Positions 7,546 through 16,242 of a stretch of 19,005 bases of DNA are shown in pieces. The notes under the pieces are model-generated. The model had not been told where the DNA came from. It worked only from the letters and a program-made list of their open reading frames with translations, and did no database searches. A program made the translations under genes and the position numbers. Within the stretch, counting starts at the first letter, position 1. Every line of letters starts with the position of its first letter. The stretch is from Caldisericia bacterium (GTDB lineage Bacteria > Caldisericota > Caldisericia > B22-G15): contig JAGGSY010000044.1 of assembly GCA_021158845.1 (NCBI GenBank), forward strand, positions 1 to 19,005, in the 5' to 3' direction.

Positions 7546-8380
7546 CATTATCCTTATTGGTGCAACCACTGAAAATCCATACTTTTACATAGTTCCACCT
7601 CTCCTATCAAGGTGCTTTCTCATAGAGCTTCCACCATATTCAGATGAGGAGATGAGAATTATACTTGAGAAGGGACTAAAGGAAACAGGGATAGAACTTG
7701 ATGAAGAGGCAAAGAATTTCATTGTAGAACTATCCAAAGGAGATGCAAGATTCTTATTAAACATACTTGAGTCTTTGGAGGGAGATATAAAGAAATCTTT
7801 TACAAAGGAAGGGATAAAAAATTTTGTTCTATCAAAAAGAATAAAATTTGATAAAGTTGAAGAGCACTACAATCTGATCTCGGCTCTAATAAAAAGCATA
7901 AGGGGTTCAGACCCTGATGCTTCTTTGTATTACCTAATGAGATTGGTTGAGGGTGGAGAAGATTTAAATTTTATTACAAGGAGACTCATAATCCTTGCGT
8001 CAGAGGATATAGGTCTTTCTGATCCCTTCTCACTTGTTCTTACAACAAGTGGAGCAGAGGCGGTGGAGAGAGTCGGATTACCTGAAGCAAAACTTATTCT
8101 TTCAGAGATAGTTCTGTATCTTTCCAAGGCACCTAAAAGTAACAAAGTTCTAAAAGCAATGAAACTTGCATTGGAAGATGTAAAAAAATATGGGAATCTA
8201 CCTGTGCCCCTTCATCTCAGGAATCCATCGGTAAAAGGTCTTAAAGAGATTGGATGGGGAAAAGGTTATATATATCCACATGATAATCCGGATAAGAAAA
8301 TTCAGTATCTCCCAGAAAAACTAAAGGGAAGAAAATACTTAAAGTAACTCTTATTAAAATTCTAATCACATCTTTTAAAT

Positions 8381-8408
8381 TTGAATTTAATGTAAATTTC
8401 CTTATAAT
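8381..8408 (+). promoter_or_regulatory. sigma70-type promoter of the thrC-thrA-asd operon
   Basis: TTGAAT (8381-8386) and TATAAT (8403-8408) are separated by 16 nt in the 70-nt gap between rarA and thrC. With a start point about 7 nt past the -10 box, transcription would begin about 2-3 nt before the thrC ATG at 8418. Confidence 0.7.
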
Positions 8409-8417
8409 TCATAAGAA

Positions 8418-9698
8418 ATGGAGAGAGCCCTAAAGTGCATAAGATGTGGAAAGGAGTATTCTATATATGAGAAAAGGTACACCTGTGAGTGTGGTGGACT
8501 TCTTGATGTTTATATAAAAGAAGAGGGGGACCTATCATATTTAAAGGATGTTTGGGAGAAAAGAAAAGGAAGCAGGAAAAGGATAGATGAGAGTGGGGTA
8601 TGGAGATACAGAGAGCTTGTTTTGGATTTAAAGGAGGAAGAGATAGTTACATTTCCAGAGGGGAGAACAAATCTATACAATGTCTCAGATAGAATAGAGG
8701 GGGTCTCAAATTTATTTATAAAACATGAAGGGGAAAACCCAACAGGCTCATTTAAGGATAGGGGAATGACTGTTGGTGTTTCCTTTGCAAAGAAACTTGG
8801 ATATAGAATTGTTGCATGCGCCTCCACAGGAAACACCTCAGCATCCATGACAGCATACGCAAAAATGGGAGGACTTATCCCAATAGTCTTTCTTCCAAAA
8901 GGGAAAATTACTTTCGGCAAGCTCTCTCAAGCTCTCTCTTATGGAGCAAAGACAATTCAAATAGAGGGTGATTTTGATGATGCCATGAGAATTGTAAGGG
9001 AAATTTCCAAAAAGTATAGAATATATCTCCTAAACTCTTTAAACCCTGTAAGACTTGAAGGTCAAAAAACCATAATAATAGATGCTTTGTTTCAGATGAA
9101 CTGGAAAATTCCTGACTGGATAATAGTTCCCGGAGGAAACCTCGGAAATACATCTGCCTTTGGTAAAGCTTTAATGGAACTTAAAAGATTTAAAGTGATA
9201 GATAAGATACCAAAGATTGGAGTTATTCAGGCAAAGGGTGCGAATCCCTTCTACCTCTCATTTAAAAACAACTGGAGGTTTAAACCAGTTAAGGCAGAAA
9301 CCATAGCCACAGCAATAAGAATTGGAAATCCAGTGAATTTTGAAAAGGCTAAAAGAACCATAGAGTTTACAAAGGGATTTGTGGAGGAGGTGGAAGACGA
9401 GGAGATTATTAGGGCAAAGATAATCATTGATTCACTGGGAATTGGATGTGAACCAGCTTCAGCCTCCTCCCTTGCAGGATTCTTTAAAATGCTTAAGAAG
9501 GGAATTATAAAGAAAAATGAAACAGTGCTTCTTATCACAACAGGAAACATACTTAAAGACCCAGATACATCAACAAAGATACACATGGGGGAGATTGAAG
9601 GAATACCAGATGAACTTATAAATAAACCTATTGTAGTTGAAAATGATTTGGGAAGAATTCAAGAGATAATTGAGGAAATTCTGGAGGAATACTCATGA
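8418..9698 (+). CDS. thrC: threonine synthase
   Basis: ThrC converts O-phosphohomoserine to threonine using PLP. The 426-aa protein starts with a zinc-ribbon-like element (Cys7, Cys10, Cys23, Cys25), as in the bacterial/archaeal type with an N-terminal Cys cluster. The PLP-lysine motif is ENPTGSFKDRGM (Lys113). Other landmarks are ACASTGNTSASMTAYAK, KGKITFGKLSQALSYGAK, VPGGNLGNTSAFGKAL (phosphate loop), AIRIGNPVNFEKA, GCEPASASSLAG and TTGNILKDPD. No Shine-Dalgarno precedes the ATG; the sequence just upstream is TATAATTCATAAGAA, so the promoter -10 box nearly touches the start codon and translation is probably leaderless. No better in-frame start exists nearby. The end overlaps thrA by ATGA. 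Confidence 0.96.
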   Translation: MERALKCIRCGKEYSIYEKRYTCECGGLLDVYIKEEGDLSYLKDVWEKRKGSRKRIDESGVWRYRELVLDLKEEEIVTFPEGRTNLYNVSDRIEGVSNLFIKHEGENPTGSFKDRGMTVGVSFAKKLGYRIVACASTGNTSASMTAYAKMGGLIPIVFLPKGKITFGKLSQALSYGAKTIQIEGDFDDAMRIVREISKKYRIYLLNSLNPVRLEGQKTIIIDALFQMNWKIPDWIIVPGGNLGNTSAFGKALMELKRFKVIDKIPKIGVIQAKGANPFYLSFKNNWRFKPVKAETIATAIRIGNPVNFEKAKRTIEFTKGFVEEVEDEEIIRAKIIIDSLGIGCEPASASSLAGFFKMLKKGIIKKNETVLLITTGNILKDPDTSTKIHMGEIEGIPDELINKPIVVENDLGRIQEIIEEILEEYS

Positions 9699-12088
9699 TT
9701 GTAATGAAGTTTGGTGGAACATCTGTGGGGAGTGCAGAAAGGATAAGAAACTTAAAGGAAATAGTTGAAAGATTTGATGAGGAAAAGGTTATTGTTGTAT
9801 CCGCCATGAGTGGAATTACAGACTCACTTATAAGAGCAGGGGAACTTTCTCAAAAAGGAGACAAGGACTACCTTAAGGAATATTTAAAGATAAGAGATAG
9901 ACACCTCTCTGTTATGGAGGAACTCTTCCTGAAAACCATAAAAGATGTGGAGAAACTCCTTGAGGAACTCTTAAACATACTAAAGAGTATAGAGGTTCTT
10001 GGAGAGTTAACCCCAAGAGCTCTTGATACCATAGTTTCCTTTGGAGAAAGGATGAATGTAAGAATAATATCGGAGTATCTAAATAGGTCTGGAATTAAAT
10101 CCACATATCTTGATGCCAACAAATTTTTAATAACAACAGATGACTTTGGACATGCCTCTCCTATATATGAAAAAATCAGGGAAAAGGCAAAACCCATATT
10201 TGAAAAGATATTTTCAGAAAAGATAACACCTGTGGTGACAGGATTTATTGGAGCAACAGAGGATGGGAGGATAACAACACTTGGAAGGGGTGGGAGTGAT
10301 TTTACTGCAACAATACTTGGAAGGATTCTTGATGCAAGGGAAGTCTGGATATGGACAGATGTTGATGGAGTAATGACTGCTGATCCAAGAATTACTGAGG
10401 ATGCAAAACCACTCCCATACATCTCATACATTGAGGCAGCAGAACTCTCATACTACGGAGCAAAGGTTCTTCATCCAAAGACCCTCTCCCCTGTTATGGA
10501 GAAAAACATACCTGTAAGGATAAAGAATACATTTAATCCTGATTTTTCAGGAACACTGATTGTTAAAAGGATAAGAAAGGATAAAAATATAATTAAATCT
10601 ATAACATACATAAAAAATCTTTCACTTGTAAGCGTCAATGGAAAGGGCATGCTTGGTATTCCAGGGATTGCTGCAAGAGTTTTTAAATCTGCATGGAGGA
10701 GTAAAACAAACATACTTATGATATCCCAATCGTCATCAGAACAGAACATCTGTCTTGTGGTGAAGAAGGACGAGGCAGACAACTTCATAAAATTCCTCTT
10801 TAAGGAGTTTGAAAGGGAAATTGAAAGAAAGGAAATTGAAGGTGTATTAAAGGAGGATGGAATTGCTATAATATCAGTTGTAGGAGCAGGGATGAAGGGG
10901 ACACCTGGAATTGCAGGAAAGGTTTTCTCCACCCTTGGAAGGCATGGGATAAATATAATTGCCATTGCACAGGGTTCATCTGAGTACAATATCTCCTTTG
11001 TGGTTAGAGAGAGTGAGGTTAGAGAGGCAGTTAAATCTCTTCATACAGAATTGGGCTTATCTTTGGATAAAGAGGGAATAAAGGTGGTGGAGATTGTGCA
11101 GTTTGGAGTTGGAAAAGTTGGAAAAAGCCTTATTAAATTAATCTTGTCAGAAAGAAAAAGAATTGAGAAGGAGGAGAGAATAAGAATTGTTTATAGAGGT
11201 CTTTTAAGAAGTAACTCCTATGTTTTGGGTGAAGAGACGGAGAAATACATAAAAGAGGAGAATTTCAACTTTCCCAAGAAAGGTAAACCAGATTTGTCAG
11301 AATTTATAAGGAAAAGAAACACTGTGTTTGTTGATGTTACCAATTCAGATGAAATCACTGATATACTCATAGATGCTTTAAAACATGGTGCAAATGCGGT
11401 TACATCAAATAAAAAGAATCTTGTAAAAAGCTTCAAAATATTTAAAAGCCTTACAGATTCCAAAGGGAAGTTCTACTTTGAAACCACCGTTGGGGCATCT
11501 CTTCCTGTAATAAAAACTCTACTAAACTTGATGGAGACTGGTGATAAGATAAAAAGGATTGTATCACTACCCAGTGGCTCCCTATCCTTCATATTCCATC
11601 ATCTGAATAGAGGAAAGGATATTGTCGAGGCAATAGAACTTGCCATGAAACTGGGTTATACAGAACCAAATCCCATGGATGATTTAAAGGGAACAGATAT
11701 CTTAAGAAAAACTTTGATCCTTGCAAGAATCATAGGAAAGAAGATTGAATTATCTCATGTAGATTTTGAGGAATTTGTTAAATCAAACTCCCTTGAAGAT
11801 TTCAAAAAGGGAGAGATAAGAATCTTTAGAGATAGAATCAATAAGATGAGGGAGAGTGGTTTTGTCTATCCTGTATCAAGGATTGAAGGAAGAAAGGTTA
11901 AAGTCTCCCTTGAAGTCTTTGGTAAAAATTCAGAATTCTACAATCTAAAGCCGGGAGAGAATATATTTCTCATATATACCAAAAGATACAACAAAAATCC
12001 TGTTATAATTAAAGGCATAGGGGCAGGACCCTTAATTACAGCTTCAGGTGTGTTGTCAGATATTTTAAGAGTAGGGAGAGAGATATGA
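9695..12088 (+). CDS. thrA: bifunctional aspartate kinase / homoserine dehydrogenase
   Basis: This 797-aa fusion catalyses the first and third steps from aspartate to homoserine. The aspartokinase part (about 1-290) has KFGGTSVG (5-12), TTLGRGGSDFTA (194-205) and WTDVDGVMTADPR. Two ACT domains follow (about 310-380 and 390-455) with KGMLGIPGIAARVF and KGTPGIAGKVF, the usual place for allosteric amino-acid binding, so feedback control is likely. The homoserine dehydrogenase part (about 465-797) has the nucleotide-binding IVQFGVGKVG, VTSNKKNL, ETTVGASLPVI, LPSGSLSFIF and EPNPMDDLKGTDILRK. A strong GGAGG (9683-9687) lies 7 nt before the ATG. It overlaps thrC and asd by ATGA. Thermotoga has a comparable fusion next to thrC. 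The effector of the ACT domains cannot be predicted from sequence. Confidence 0.96.
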   Translation: MIVMKFGGTSVGSAERIRNLKEIVERFDEEKVIVVSAMSGITDSLIRAGELSQKGDKDYLKEYLKIRDRHLSVMEELFLKTIKDVEKLLEELLNILKSIEVLGELTPRALDTIVSFGERMNVRIISEYLNRSGIKSTYLDANKFLITTDDFGHASPIYEKIREKAKPIFEKIFSEKITPVVTGFIGATEDGRITTLGRGGSDFTATILGRILDAREVWIWTDVDGVMTADPRITEDAKPLPYISYIEAAELSYYGAKVLHPKTLSPVMEKNIPVRIKNTFNPDFSGTLIVKRIRKDKNIIKSITYIKNLSLVSVNGKGMLGIPGIAARVFKSAWRSKTNILMISQSSSEQNICLVVKKDEADNFIKFLFKEFEREIERKEIEGVLKEDGIAIISVVGAGMKGTPGIAGKVFSTLGRHGINIIAIAQGSSEYNISFVVRESEVREAVKSLHTELGLSLDKEGIKVVEIVQFGVGKVGKSLIKLILSERKRIEKEERIRIVYRGLLRSNSYVLGEETEKYIKEENFNFPKKGKPDLSEFIRKRNTVFVDVTNSDEITDILIDALKHGANAVTSNKKNLVKSFKIFKSLTDSKGKFYFETTVGASLPVIKTLLNLMETGDKIKRIVSLPSGSLSFIFHHLNRGKDIVEAIELAMKLGYTEPNPMDDLKGTDILRKTLILARIIGKKIELSHVDFEEFVKSNSLEDFKKGEIRIFRDRINKMRESGFVYPVSRIEGRKVKVSLEVFGKNSEFYNLKPGENIFLIYTKRYNKNPVIIKGIGAGPLITASGVLSDILRVGREI

Positions 12089-13125
12089 TAAATGTATCGG
12101 TTCTTGGAGCCACAGGAGTGGTAGGTCAGAGGTTTGTTCAAATATTATCCAAACATCCGTGGTTTAAGATAAGCTCCATCTTTGCATCAGAGAAGAGAAG
12201 GGGAGAGAAGTATAAGGATACTGTAAGATGGATACTTGAAGGAGGAATTCCAGAGAGCGTTGCCCATCTTCCCCTTTTATCCTTAGAGAGGGATGAACCA
12301 GAGAAGATAGTATTTTCAGCTCTTCCATCATCCATTGCCTTTGATGTGGAGGAGAGACTATCAAAAAATGGACATTATGTATTCAGTAATGCAAGCAGCC
12401 ACAGGTATGAGGATTTTGTTCCAATAGTTGTACCAGAGGTCAACCCAGATCATCTTGAAGCTATAAAGTATCAAAAAAGAAAGGGATTTATAGTTACAAA
12501 TCCTAACTGCTCCACGGCAGGTCTCGTAATCCCACTAAAACCTATAATGGATAGATTTGGAATAGAGAGGATAACTGTTCTCACAATGCAAGCTCTATCA
12601 GGAGCTGGATTCCCTGGAGTTCCCTCTCTTTCTATTCTTGACAACATTATTCCCTACATAGAGAAGGAGGAGGAAAAGATAAAGGTGGAGAGTAAAAAGA
12701 TTCTTGGGAAATTCAATGGAAGATTTATCCCTGGAAGTTTTAAAGTGCATGCAAGGTGTAATAGGGTTATGGTAAGGGATGGGCATATGGAAGTTGTATT
12801 TGTAAAAACAGAGAAAGATGTATCCCTCTCTGAATTTAAGGAGTCTTTTGTAGAATTTAAGGGACTACCTCAAAAACTTCGTCTTCCAACAGCACCTGAA
12901 AAACCAATAGTGGTAAGAGAAGAAATTGATAGACCACAACCTCTCTTTGATAGACTAAATGGAGATGGAATGAGTGTAACTGTGGGAAGGATAGAGAAGT
13001 TGGAGGAAGGTTTCTTTACATTTACACTCATCTCTCATAACACCATAAGAGGGGCGGCAGGAGGAAGTATTTTAAATTTAGAACTTGCATTAAAATTAAA
13101 CCTTCTGGAGGGAGTGTATGTATAA
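12085..13125 (+). CDS. asd: aspartate-semialdehyde dehydrogenase, archaeal/fungal type
   Basis: Asd reduces aspartyl phosphate to aspartate semialdehyde, the step between the two activities of the upstream thrA protein. The 346-aa protein has an N-terminal Rossmann motif (VSVLGATGVVGQRF), the catalytic Cys142 in NPNCSTAGL, the QALSGAGFPGVPS segment, and the KVHARCNRVMVRDGH region with the acid-base His. The HARCNRV...DGH and NTIRGAAGGSI motifs point to the archaeal/fungal branch and not the E. coli branch. The start overlaps thrA by ATGA and the end overlaps the next gene by 8 nt. Its position completes aspartate-to-homoserine synthesis in one transcript. Confidence 0.95.
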   Translation: MINVSVLGATGVVGQRFVQILSKHPWFKISSIFASEKRRGEKYKDTVRWILEGGIPESVAHLPLLSLERDEPEKIVFSALPSSIAFDVEERLSKNGHYVFSNASSHRYEDFVPIVVPEVNPDHLEAIKYQKRKGFIVTNPNCSTAGLVIPLKPIMDRFGIERITVLTMQALSGAGFPGVPSLSILDNIIPYIEKEEEKIKVESKKILGKFNGRFIPGSFKVHARCNRVMVRDGHMEVVFVKTEKDVSLSEFKESFVEFKGLPQKLRLPTAPEKPIVVREEIDRPQPLFDRLNGDGMSVTVGRIEKLEEGFFTFTLISHNTIRGAAGGSILNLELALKLNLLEGVYV

Positions 13126-14179
13126 GAGAGACAAATTAAATACAATATTTGAAGATTACATAGTTTTTAGAGAACTCAACCCCTTGAAAGAAGGACTGCC
13201 ATCTTTTTCAGAATTAAAGAAACAACTTAAGCTTGACTTCCTTCCAAGAAAGAAGGATATAGAGTATGCAAAAGTTCTAACCTCCTTATTCAAAAAAATA
13301 GGAGATTTTGAAAAAGTAATATACTTTGGAGATACATATCTAAACGATGGCAGTGTTATTAAAAACCTTACAGAACTTGATGAGTATAAGGTCTTTGGTG
13401 TTATAACAGAGGAGAGGGAGCAGGATTATATAAAATTTAAAGGAAATGTAATACTCAACACAAAGTGGAGAAATCTTCTGCCGATACTTGAAATCCTTGA
13501 GAGGAGGGGATTCTTACTTGACGAAAAAACCATTGTTGTTATAGATATTGACAAAACATTCATAGGGGCAAGGGGGAGAAACAATAAAGCCATTGATAAG
13601 GCAAGGATGGATGCAATTAGATCTATAATAGAGGATACCTTAGGTGAAATTGAAGAGGATAGATTTGATTATATATACTCAAGACTAAACAGGAGAAACC
13701 TCCATCCCTTTACAGGAGATAATCAGGATATAGTGGCAATCATGAGCATCATTTTCTACGGAGACTACTATGCCCTTGGAAGGTTTATAAGAGAGTTTTA
13801 CGCTGGAAAGTGGAGAGAACCCCTGGAATTCTTTAATGCCATAACAATTTCACCCAATGAGAAAACCTATAAACTGCTTGAAGAGGTTAAAGAGAATCTC
13901 TCAAAGAAAAATCCAACTGCCTTTCCAACATTTAGAGAAAGGGAATTTAGTTGCACTATAAAAAGGATAGATTTTCTTCCAGATGAAAGCGATGTAGGAA
14001 AACTACTGAAGGAAGAGATATTAATTACAAGAGAAGTTTACGAAGTCGGTCTTATTGCAAAAAAGAAAGGTGCACTTGTCTTTGGGCTATCAGACAAACC
14101 AGAACTTTCATCCATTTCCAAGGGAAGAGATAAATCCACATCCATCCATTTGAAACAAGCAAAAATCTTCCCAAAATAG
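13118..14179 (+). CDS. HAD-superfamily-like protein of unknown function
   Basis: I do not recognise this 353-aa protein specifically. It has a HAD motif I-like segment, VVIDIDKTFIGARGRNNKA (DxDxT, Asp143/Asp145), and near the C-terminus AKKKGALVFGLSDKPE (about 314-329), which could supply motif III Lys and motif IV Asp. A stretch near the N-terminus, VIYFGDTYLNDGSVIKNL (about 67-84), also looks like a HAD motif IV loop but precedes motif I. The protein may thus contain a partial duplicated or permuted HAD fold. No signal peptide or membrane segment is visible. GGAGG lies just before the ATG and the gene overlaps asd by 8 nt, so it is co-translated with the threonine genes. A phosphatase role is possible but unproven; HAD enzymes would not be expected to replace the missing homoserine kinase. 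Confidence 0.75.
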   Translation: MYKRDKLNTIFEDYIVFRELNPLKEGLPSFSELKKQLKLDFLPRKKDIEYAKVLTSLFKKIGDFEKVIYFGDTYLNDGSVIKNLTELDEYKVFGVITEEREQDYIKFKGNVILNTKWRNLLPILEILERRGFLLDEKTIVVIDIDKTFIGARGRNNKAIDKARMDAIRSIIEDTLGEIEEDRFDYIYSRLNRRNLHPFTGDNQDIVAIMSIIFYGDYYALGRFIREFYAGKWREPLEFFNAITISPNEKTYKLLEEVKENLSKKNPTAFPTFREREFSCTIKRIDFLPDESDVGKLLKEEILITREVYEVGLIAKKKGALVFGLSDKPELSSISKGRDKSTSIHLKQAKIFPK

Positions 14180-14182
14180 ACC

Positions 14183-14214
14183 TTGACAAGAAGGCTATTT
14201 ATATATAATATAAT
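14183..14214 (+). promoter_or_regulatory. promoter of tRNA-Val / thrS operon
   Basis: A perfect -35 box TTGACA (14183-14188) lies only 4 nt after the previous stop. It is followed by an AT tract holding two overlapping TATAAT hexamers (14204-14209 and 14209-14214; spacers 15 and 20 nt) and a 17-nt-spaced TAATAT. Which is used is unclear. The tRNA starts about 10 nt beyond. Confidence 0.75.
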
Positions 14215-14223
14215 AAACGAGGT

Positions 14224-14298
14224 GGGCGGTTAGTTCAGAGGTAGAACGCTTCGTTGACATCGAAGAGGTCGGTGGTTCGAGTCCACCATCGCCCACCA
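14224..14298 (+). tRNA. tRNA-Val (anticodon GAC), CCA encoded
   Basis: The sequence folds as a complete cloverleaf. The acceptor stem is GGGCGGT paired with ATCGCCC (one G-U pair). The D arm is GTTC/GAAC, the anticodon stem is CTTCG/CGAAG with loop TTGACAT (anticodon GAC, reading GUC/GUU valine codons), there is a five-base variable loop, and the T arm is GGTGG-TTCGAGT-CCACC. The discriminator is A and CCA is encoded. It lies 31 nt before the thrS ATG with no obvious terminator between, so it is likely cut out of the thrS transcript. Confidence 0.97.
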
Positions 14299-14329
14299 TT
14301 TTTAAATCCCCCTGTAAGGAAGGTGAGAG

Positions 14330-16228
14330 ATGAATATTTTTGTTAAAAATATTGGAAAAGAAATGGAAATTGATGAAGGTGATGACCTTTTTAAAATTTT
14401 AAACCTCTTGCCAGAGGATGATTATGTGGGAGCCATTGTAGGTGATACAGTGGTGGATTTCTATTATAAACCTAAGGAGGGTGACAAGATAGAATTCATA
14501 ACTCAAGACAACGAAAAAGCTCTTGATATCCTTAATCATTCTACCTCTCATATACTTGCATGGGCTGTTAAATCTCTTTTTAAGGATGCAAAACTTGGTA
14601 TAGGTCCCTCCATAAAGAATGGATTTTACTATGATTTTCTTGTGGAAAAACCTTTCACTCCAGAAGACATTGAGAAAATAGAGAATAAAATGAGAGAGCT
14701 TCTAACCAAGGAATACAAGTTTGAGAGGGAGGAGATATCAAAGGAAAGGGCAAAGGAATTATTTAAAGATGAGAAATTTAAACTTGAACTTATAGATGAG
14801 CTTGAGGAAGGAACAATAAGCATATATAAAGTTGGAGAATTTGTGGATCTATGCAGAGGTCCACACTTACCATCAACTAAATATATAAAGCATTTCAAAC
14901 TCCTCTCCTCATCAGGTGCATACTGGAGAGGAGATGAGAATAGAGAGATGCTTCAAAGAATTTATGGCACAAGCTTCTTTAAAAAAGAGGACCTTGAGGC
15001 ACATCTGTTAAGATTAAAGGAGATAGAAAAGAGAGATCACAGAAAGATCGGTAAGGAACTTGATCTCTTCAGTATCCATCCAGAGGAAGCTGGTCCAGGT
15101 CTTATCTTCTTTCATCCAAAGGGTGCGATAATAAGAAAGATAATAGAGGATTTCGAAAGGGAGGAACATATAAAGAGAGGATATCAATTTGTTTACACTC
15201 CCCATATTGCAAGGGCAAAGTTGTGGGAAATATCTGGACATCTCTCATACTACAGAGAAAACATGTTTCCTGAAATGGATGTGGATGGAGTGCCGTATCT
15301 TGTCAAACCAATGAACTGCCCTGGACACATAATAATATACAAATCTAAAACGAGAAGCTATAGGGAACTACCCATAAGGTACTTTGAACTTGGAACTGTC
15401 TATAGATACGAAAGATCAGGAGTTTTGCATGGACTTTTAAGGGTAAGAGGATTTACACAGGATGATGCCCATATATTCTGTACTGAAGAACAATTGGAGG
15501 ATGAAATTATAGGTGTTCTTGATTTCGCACTCTTTATGATAGAAACATTTGGATTTAAAAATTACGAAATATTCCTTTCAACAAGACCTGAAAAGTATGT
15601 GGGAACACTAAAGCTTTGGGAAAAAGCAACAAATGCTTTGAAAAAGGCATTGGAAGATAGAAACATTCCATACAAGATAGATCCAGGTGAAGGAGTTTTC
15701 TATGGCCCAAAGATTGATATAAAATTGAAAGACGCCCTTGATAGACTCTGGCAGGGACCAACAATTCAGGTAGATTTCAACTTACCAGAAAGATTTAATC
15801 TAAAGTACATGGGAAGAGATGGGAGAGATCACACCCCTGTCATGATACACAGAGTTGTTCTTGGAAGTATAGAAAGGTTCTTTGGAGCTTTAATTGAAAA
15901 CTATGCTGGAAATTTCCCACTCTGGCTTTCACCAGTTCAAGTTAAGGTTGTCTCTGTAAATGAAGATGTTGCAGATTATGCAAAAGAGGTGTATAATAAA
16001 CTTCTTGGTAGTGGTTTCAGAGTGGAACTTGACACTTCAAGTGAGAATCTTCGTGAGAAGATAAAGAACGCTGAAATGGAGAAGATTCCCTATGTTTTAG
16101 TTGTTGGAGAAAAGGAGATGAAGGAAGGAAAGGTTTCTTTAAGAAAGAAAGGTAAGGGAAATCTTGGAATGGTTTCCCTTGAACAGTTAATAGAAAAACT
16201 TAGAAAGGAGGTAGAGAGCAAAGAGTGA
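14330..16228 (+). CDS. thrS: threonyl-tRNA synthetase
   Basis: ThrS charges tRNA-Thr. The 632-aa protein shows the full bacterial layout: an N-terminal TGS domain (about 1-60), the editing/SAD domain with HSTSHILAW (His70, His74) and DLCRGPHLPST, the class II catalytic core with the zinc/active-site motif MNCPGH, RYFELGTVYRYERSGVLHGLLRVRGFTQDDAHIFC, FYGPKIDIKLKD, WQGPTIQVDFNLPERF, HTPVMIHRVVLGSIERF, and a C-terminal anticodon-binding domain from about LWLSPVQVKV. AAGGAAGG(T)GA gives a strong ribosome site before the ATG. A perfect 9-bp inverted repeat starts just after the start codon. No T-box leader is seen. It heads the thrS-infC-rpmI-rplT order found in many bacteria. Confidence 0.98.
   Translation: MNIFVKNIGKEMEIDEGDDLFKILNLLPEDDYVGAIVGDTVVDFYYKPKEGDKIEFITQDNEKALDILNHSTSHILAWAVKSLFKDAKLGIGPSIKNGFYYDFLVEKPFTPEDIEKIENKMRELLTKEYKFEREEISKERAKELFKDEKFKLELIDELEEGTISIYKVGEFVDLCRGPHLPSTKYIKHFKLLSSSGAYWRGDENREMLQRIYGTSFFKKEDLEAHLLRLKEIEKRDHRKIGKELDLFSIHPEEAGPGLIFFHPKGAIIRKIIEDFEREEHIKRGYQFVYTPHIARAKLWEISGHLSYYRENMFPEMDVDGVPYLVKPMNCPGHIIIYKSKTRSYRELPIRYFELGTVYRYERSGVLHGLLRVRGFTQDDAHIFCTEEQLEDEIIGVLDFALFMIETFGFKNYEIFLSTRPEKYVGTLKLWEKATNALKKALEDRNIPYKIDPGEGVFYGPKIDIKLKDALDRLWQGPTIQVDFNLPERFNLKYMGRDGRDHTPVMIHRVVLGSIERFFGALIENYAGNFPLWLSPVQVKVVSVNEDVADYAKEVYNKLLGSGFRVELDTSSENLREKIKNAEMEKIPYVLVVGEKEMKEGKVSLRKKGKGNLGMVSLEQLIEKLRKEVESKE
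14333..14353 (+). promoter_or_regulatory. perfect AU-only inverted repeat at thrS codons 2-8
   Basis: AATATTTTT (14333-14341) and AAAAATATT (14345-14353) are exact reverse complements with a 3-nt GTT loop, beginning directly after the thrS ATG. As RNA this would be a short A-U hairpin within the ribosome footprint. A regulatory role is inference; it may simply reflect AT-rich coding of NIFVKNI. Confidence 0.4.
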
Positions 16229-16242
16229 GTTTAGAATCTGAG

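Larger units (their letters stand above)
7007..8347 (+). pseudogene. rarA: replication-associated recombination AAA+ ATPase, disrupted by two duplications
   Basis: RarA/MgsA is a clamp-loader-like AAA+ ATPase acting at stalled replication forks. The true start is ATG 7007 (ATGA overlap with the exonuclease), giving KPLSIRIRPKSFDEFVGH. A 31-nt duplication (7036-7098) then forces a stop at 7079-7081. The same sequence resumes in another frame (KSFDEFVGHKDVL...) with Walker A GPPGSGKTT and Walker B ILFIDEIHRL, until a 143-nt imperfect duplication (7258-7545) ends it at 7406 after SFVENRE. The original frame resumes as VENRDIILIGATTENPYF, PPLLSRC and the RarA C-terminal region (NLISALIKSIRGSDPDAS, ASEDIGLSDP, NLPVPLHLRN, YPHDNP). 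The insertions total 174 nt, a multiple of three. Without them the protein is about 388 aa, close to family size. It may be a real pseudogene or a strain-mixing assembly error. Confidence 0.9.

Noticed and set aside
8347..8380. Rho-independent terminator after rarA
   Set aside because: The sequence is AT-rich but I see no GC-containing stem followed by a T run.
8920..8942. Repeated AGCTCTCTC in thrC as a fifth duplication
   Set aside because: It is in frame and encodes GKLSQALSYGAK, which matches the normal threonine synthase sequence; nothing is broken.
14180..14330. T-box riboswitch upstream of thrS
   Set aside because: The space is filled by a promoter and a complete tRNA; there is no stem I, specifier loop, T-box sequence or terminator/antiterminator pair.
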